NCBI GenBank assembly: GCA_012837655.1
Contig: DUQT01000226.1
Span: 1-10,790 of the forward strand
DNA length: 10,790 nt
Reading direction: 5' to 3'
Source of the DNA: Actinomyces sp.
GTDB lineage: Bacteria; Actinomycetota; Actinomycetes; Actinomycetales; Actinomycetaceae
Translations under genes and position numbers: made by a program
Part shown: positions 8,745 to 10,790 of the stretch, one piece after another
Position numbering within the stretch: position 1 is the first letter of the stretch
How the letters are laid out: every line of letters starts with the position of its first letter
The notes under the pieces: generated by a model
Told to the model about the DNA's origin: nothing
Database searches by the model: none
Seen by the model: only the letters and a program-made list of their open reading frames with translations

Positions 8745-9770
8745 ATGGCAGAAACGATGAAGCAAAGACTCGAGATAGCCAATCTTGATTTCCCGTCAAG
8801 GGATTTGGGACTGGAATGGAAACAGGTAACCCCCGCGGACGGCTTGGAGATCGCCAGACTCATCTATAGATGCGAACGTTTCGACCAGACACTTTCATCA
8901 GTAGGGGAAGACGACATCGCCGACCTCCTCGAATTCGGCGCGAAAGGCGGCGTTTCGGACGTCATCGTTGGCCGTGGGCCAGATGAAAAGATCCGCGCCC
9001 TTGCTGTCGTTGAAGTGATGCCTCCCGATTGGGAGTACGCCCGCGCAAACCTTTCCGCGTTTATCGATCCAGATTTTCGAGGACGGGGCATTGGTCGCGC
9101 ACTTTTGCGCTGGCAGGAAGACCGGGCTCGCCAGCTGCTGATCGAAGAATTTGGTGAAGACAGCACTTTGCCCGTGCGGATCGCGGGTTCGGTTGAGGCG
9201 CATATGGATGAGCGTCGACGTCTGTACAAGGCGGCTGGATTCTCACCGCGTCGCACGTTTGAGGTCATGTACCGCACTTTCGACTCCACTGAGCCTGAAG
9301 TCGCAATGCCTGGTGAAGGGTACGCAATAGTCCCGTGGATCCCGGAGCTCGACACGGAGATCCACAGCCTGCATCTGCGCGCATTTTCTGACCACTGGGG
9401 TCAAACCGCCGATGTAGAGGAGTGGTGGAACAAGTCTCGCCCTTCAATGGAAAAGCGCTGGTCGTTCGTGGCGATTTCACCGCAGGGCGAAGTAGCGGGC
9501 TACATCATGGTGTGTCGCCATCCCGCTCGCTGGATTCAGACAGGCGTTTCAGAGGCGTACGCAGAGCTCCTGGGAGTCGATCCGCGCACACGCGGTGCTG
9601 GACTTGCCCGTGCACTGATCACGAAGGCTATGAACGCCGCCTACGCCTCACGAGTGCAGCGCTTCGGCCTCGACGTTGATACGGACAATCCGCATGGTGC
9701 CGCGAGTTTCTATCAGCGCCTCCACTTTGAATCTGCAGGTGAACACATCTTCTACTCTCACGATCTCTAA
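8745..9770 (+). CDS. Two-domain GNAT acetyltransferase, mycothiol-synthase-like
   Basis: A 341-aa protein of two consecutive GNAT domains. Domain 1 (~22-180) has the acetyl-CoA loop RGRGIG at 112-117 after FIDPDF, and ends with YKAAGFSPRRTFEVMYR. Domain 2 (~190-341) has RGAGLA at 283-288 after LGVDPRT, and ends with FYQRLHFESAGE. The double-GNAT architecture and length resemble mycothiol synthase MshD, which acetylates Cys-GlcN-Ins with its C-terminal domain. Many actinobacterial paralogues with unknown substrates share it, so I do not name it mshD. Both acyl-CoA loops look intact, so both domains may bind acetyl-CoA. A second, related gene follows 68 bp downstream on the same strand. The substrate cannot be read from the sequence. 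Confidence 0.85.
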   Translation: MAETMKQRLEIANLDFPSRDLGLEWKQVTPADGLEIARLIYRCERFDQTLSSVGEDDIADLLEFGAKGGVSDVIVGRGPDEKIRALAVVEVMPPDWEYARANLSAFIDPDFRGRGIGRALLRWQEDRARQLLIEEFGEDSTLPVRIAGSVEAHMDERRRLYKAAGFSPRRTFEVMYRTFDSTEPEVAMPGEGYAIVPWIPELDTEIHSLHLRAFSDHWGQTADVEEWWNKSRPSMEKRWSFVAISPQGEVAGYIMVCRHPARWIQTGVSEAYAELLGVDPRTRGAGLARALITKAMNAAYASRVQRFGLDVDTDNPHGAASFYQRLHFESAGEHIFYSHDL

Positions 9771-9824
9771 AGTCCCAGAGCACTTTCAGGATTTTTAGGT
9801 AATCTAGTAAGGCCCTATCTGCAG

Positions 9825-9833
9825 AAAGGAAGG
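9825..9833 (+). promoter_or_regulatory. Strong Shine-Dalgarno before a proposed ATT start
   Basis: AAAGGAAGG lies 5 nt before ATT 9839. No ATG, GTG or TTG lies in this frame between the in-frame stop at 9800-9802 and GTG 9902. A possible -10, TAATCT, overlaps that stop at 9800-9805. Confidence 0.5.
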
Positions 9834-9838
9834 CCCCC

Positions 9839-10790
9839 ATTTTCGTAGATCTGCCGACGAATCCCTCGCGCTTAGATCCATCACACAGCTTTGAATGGCG
9901 TGTGCTTGGAAAAGATGACGCGAGGGCGCTTGCCGACCTTCTACATCGGATCGAAAAACACGATGGGCTTCCTTACAGGACTTCGATTGATGAGGTCGTT
10001 GAACTGTTCTCCACTTCTGCGAGCTTCACCGGTATTGGTGGCTTCGTCGATGGGATCATGCGGGCTTACGGTCACATCCGAGTCTTCGATGAAGAACCCG
10101 TTGTTGCGTCATGTCAGGGCGGAGTGGACCCGCAGTTTCGCAACCTAGGTCTTGGCGCGTCACTGGTTTCGTGGCATACGGAAACGGCGAAGGCAACGCT
10201 TGCCCAGATTGATGCGGATACGAAGAGCATTGTCTTTAACGTGGAAGAAGGCCACCGCAGCTTAGAGGAGCACCTGCTCGCGCTGGGCTACGAGTGGAGC
10301 CGTTCCTACTATGATCTGCGAGCCGCGCTGGATGGCGAACTTGAAGACGTTGAGCTGGATGCCTTCACGAAAATCGAACCGTGGGGTTCAGTCAACGACG
10401 CAGACATCATCAAGGCCGTGAATCGTATTGCGTTAGACGAGGACGGGCGTGAGGAAACTTCGAAGTGGTCGGTTGAAGATCGCGCTGGTTTCACCCCGGA
10501 ATGGTCTTTCGTCGCGCTTGATCAGCGTGCTGACCGCCCGCAGGTAGCAGGTTTCATCATGGCGTCTAAGTACGCCCAGGACTGGTCAGTGCTGGGCTGG
10601 CGCGAAGGCACTATCGACATGCTCGCTGTACTACCGGACTTCCGGGGCTCAAATATTGCTTCCGCACTGATTACCGCGACGATGCGCGCCCAGGCTGAAG
10701 CGGGCATGGAGGCCGTCCTTGCCGGCCTATCGTCCTCGGCTTCAACGTCCGTGATGTCCGTCTACGACTATCTCGGCTTCCAAACCGTAG
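9839..10790 (+). CDS. Second two-domain GNAT acetyltransferase, paralogue of the preceding gene (3' end cut)
   Basis: An open frame of 317 codons that leaves the window without a stop. It begins at ATT, 5 nt after AAAGGAAGG. The first conserved strand (FEWRVLGKDDARALADL) starts at residue 18, so the next normal start, GTG 9902 (codon 22), would cut into the fold. Domain 1 has RNLGLG at 101-106. Domain 2 resembles the neighbour's second domain, with LAVLPDFRG then SNIASALI, but its acyl-CoA loop reads RGSNIA (269-274), with Asn where Gly is usual, so CoA binding may be altered. The layout (short N-terminal tail, two GNAT domains, same order) matches the upstream gene, implying tandem duplication and divergence. 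About 20-30 residues are probably missing at the end. The substrate is unknown. Confidence 0.82.
   Translation, partial: MFVDLPTNPSRLDPSHSFEWRVLGKDDARALADLLHRIEKHDGLPYRTSIDEVVELFSTSASFTGIGGFVDGIMRAYGHIRVFDEEPVVASCQGGVDPQFRNLGLGASLVSWHTETAKATLAQIDADTKSIVFNVEEGHRSLEEHLLALGYEWSRSYYDLRAALDGELEDVELDAFTKIEPWGSVNDADIIKAVNRIALDEDGREETSKWSVEDRAGFTPEWSFVALDQRADRPQVAGFIMASKYAQDWSVLGWREGTIDMLAVLPDFRGSNIASALITATMRAQAEAGMEAVLAGLSSSASTSVMSVYDYLGFQTV

Overview
The window looks like core chromosome of an actinobacterium. The evidence is a set of actinobacterial families in a familiar order: a PASTA-type Ser/Thr kinase divergent from an Rv2175c-like regulator, a polyprenyl synthetase, the primary sigma factor with a Lys/Ala-rich N-terminus, a small DUF7455-like Cys/His protein, an actinobacterial-type topoisomerase IV subunit B (ParE), and two mycothiol-synthase-like double-GNAT genes. 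Moderate GC and the presence of topoisomerase IV, which mycobacteria lack, make an Actinomycetaceae-like host my best guess. This is inference, not a database result. I see no mobile element, CRISPR array, tRNA or rRNA.

Layout, left to right. From 1 to 2041 on the minus strand is a transmembrane Ser/Thr kinase (PknL/PknB type) whose last PASTA repeats lie beyond the left edge. Its start faces a small winged-helix DNA-binding gene (2131-2469, plus), and in Mycobacterium tuberculosis the equivalent pair PknL/Rv2175c is a kinase and its substrate. A polyprenyl diphosphate synthase (2490-3584, minus) converges on the regulator, 20 bp away. A 343-bp divergent intergenic region (3585-3927) carries the sigA promoter and several dyads. 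sigA (3928-6051, plus) ends at a perfect 13-bp bidirectional terminator shared with a convergent 70-aa zinc-ribbon-like gene (6214-6426, minus). A 126-bp divergent region with a 21-bp palindrome precedes parE (6553-8676, plus). Two paralogous tandem two-domain acetyltransferases follow (8745-9770, and 9839 to beyond the right edge).

The theme is housekeeping transcription, DNA topology and envelope signalling, not an accessory island. The most informative patterns are these: (i) five start codons are preceded by a TANNNT -10 box exactly 6 nt upstream, predicting leaderless mRNAs, whereas sigA and the last gene have Shine-Dalgarno sequences; (ii) the sigma factor has a ~280-residue histone-H1-like basic region followed by a strongly acidic one; (iii) the kinase carries a ~170-residue acidic extension before its catalytic domain; (iv) the second GNAT gene appears to start at ATT. 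I did not find a clearly new multi-gene system.
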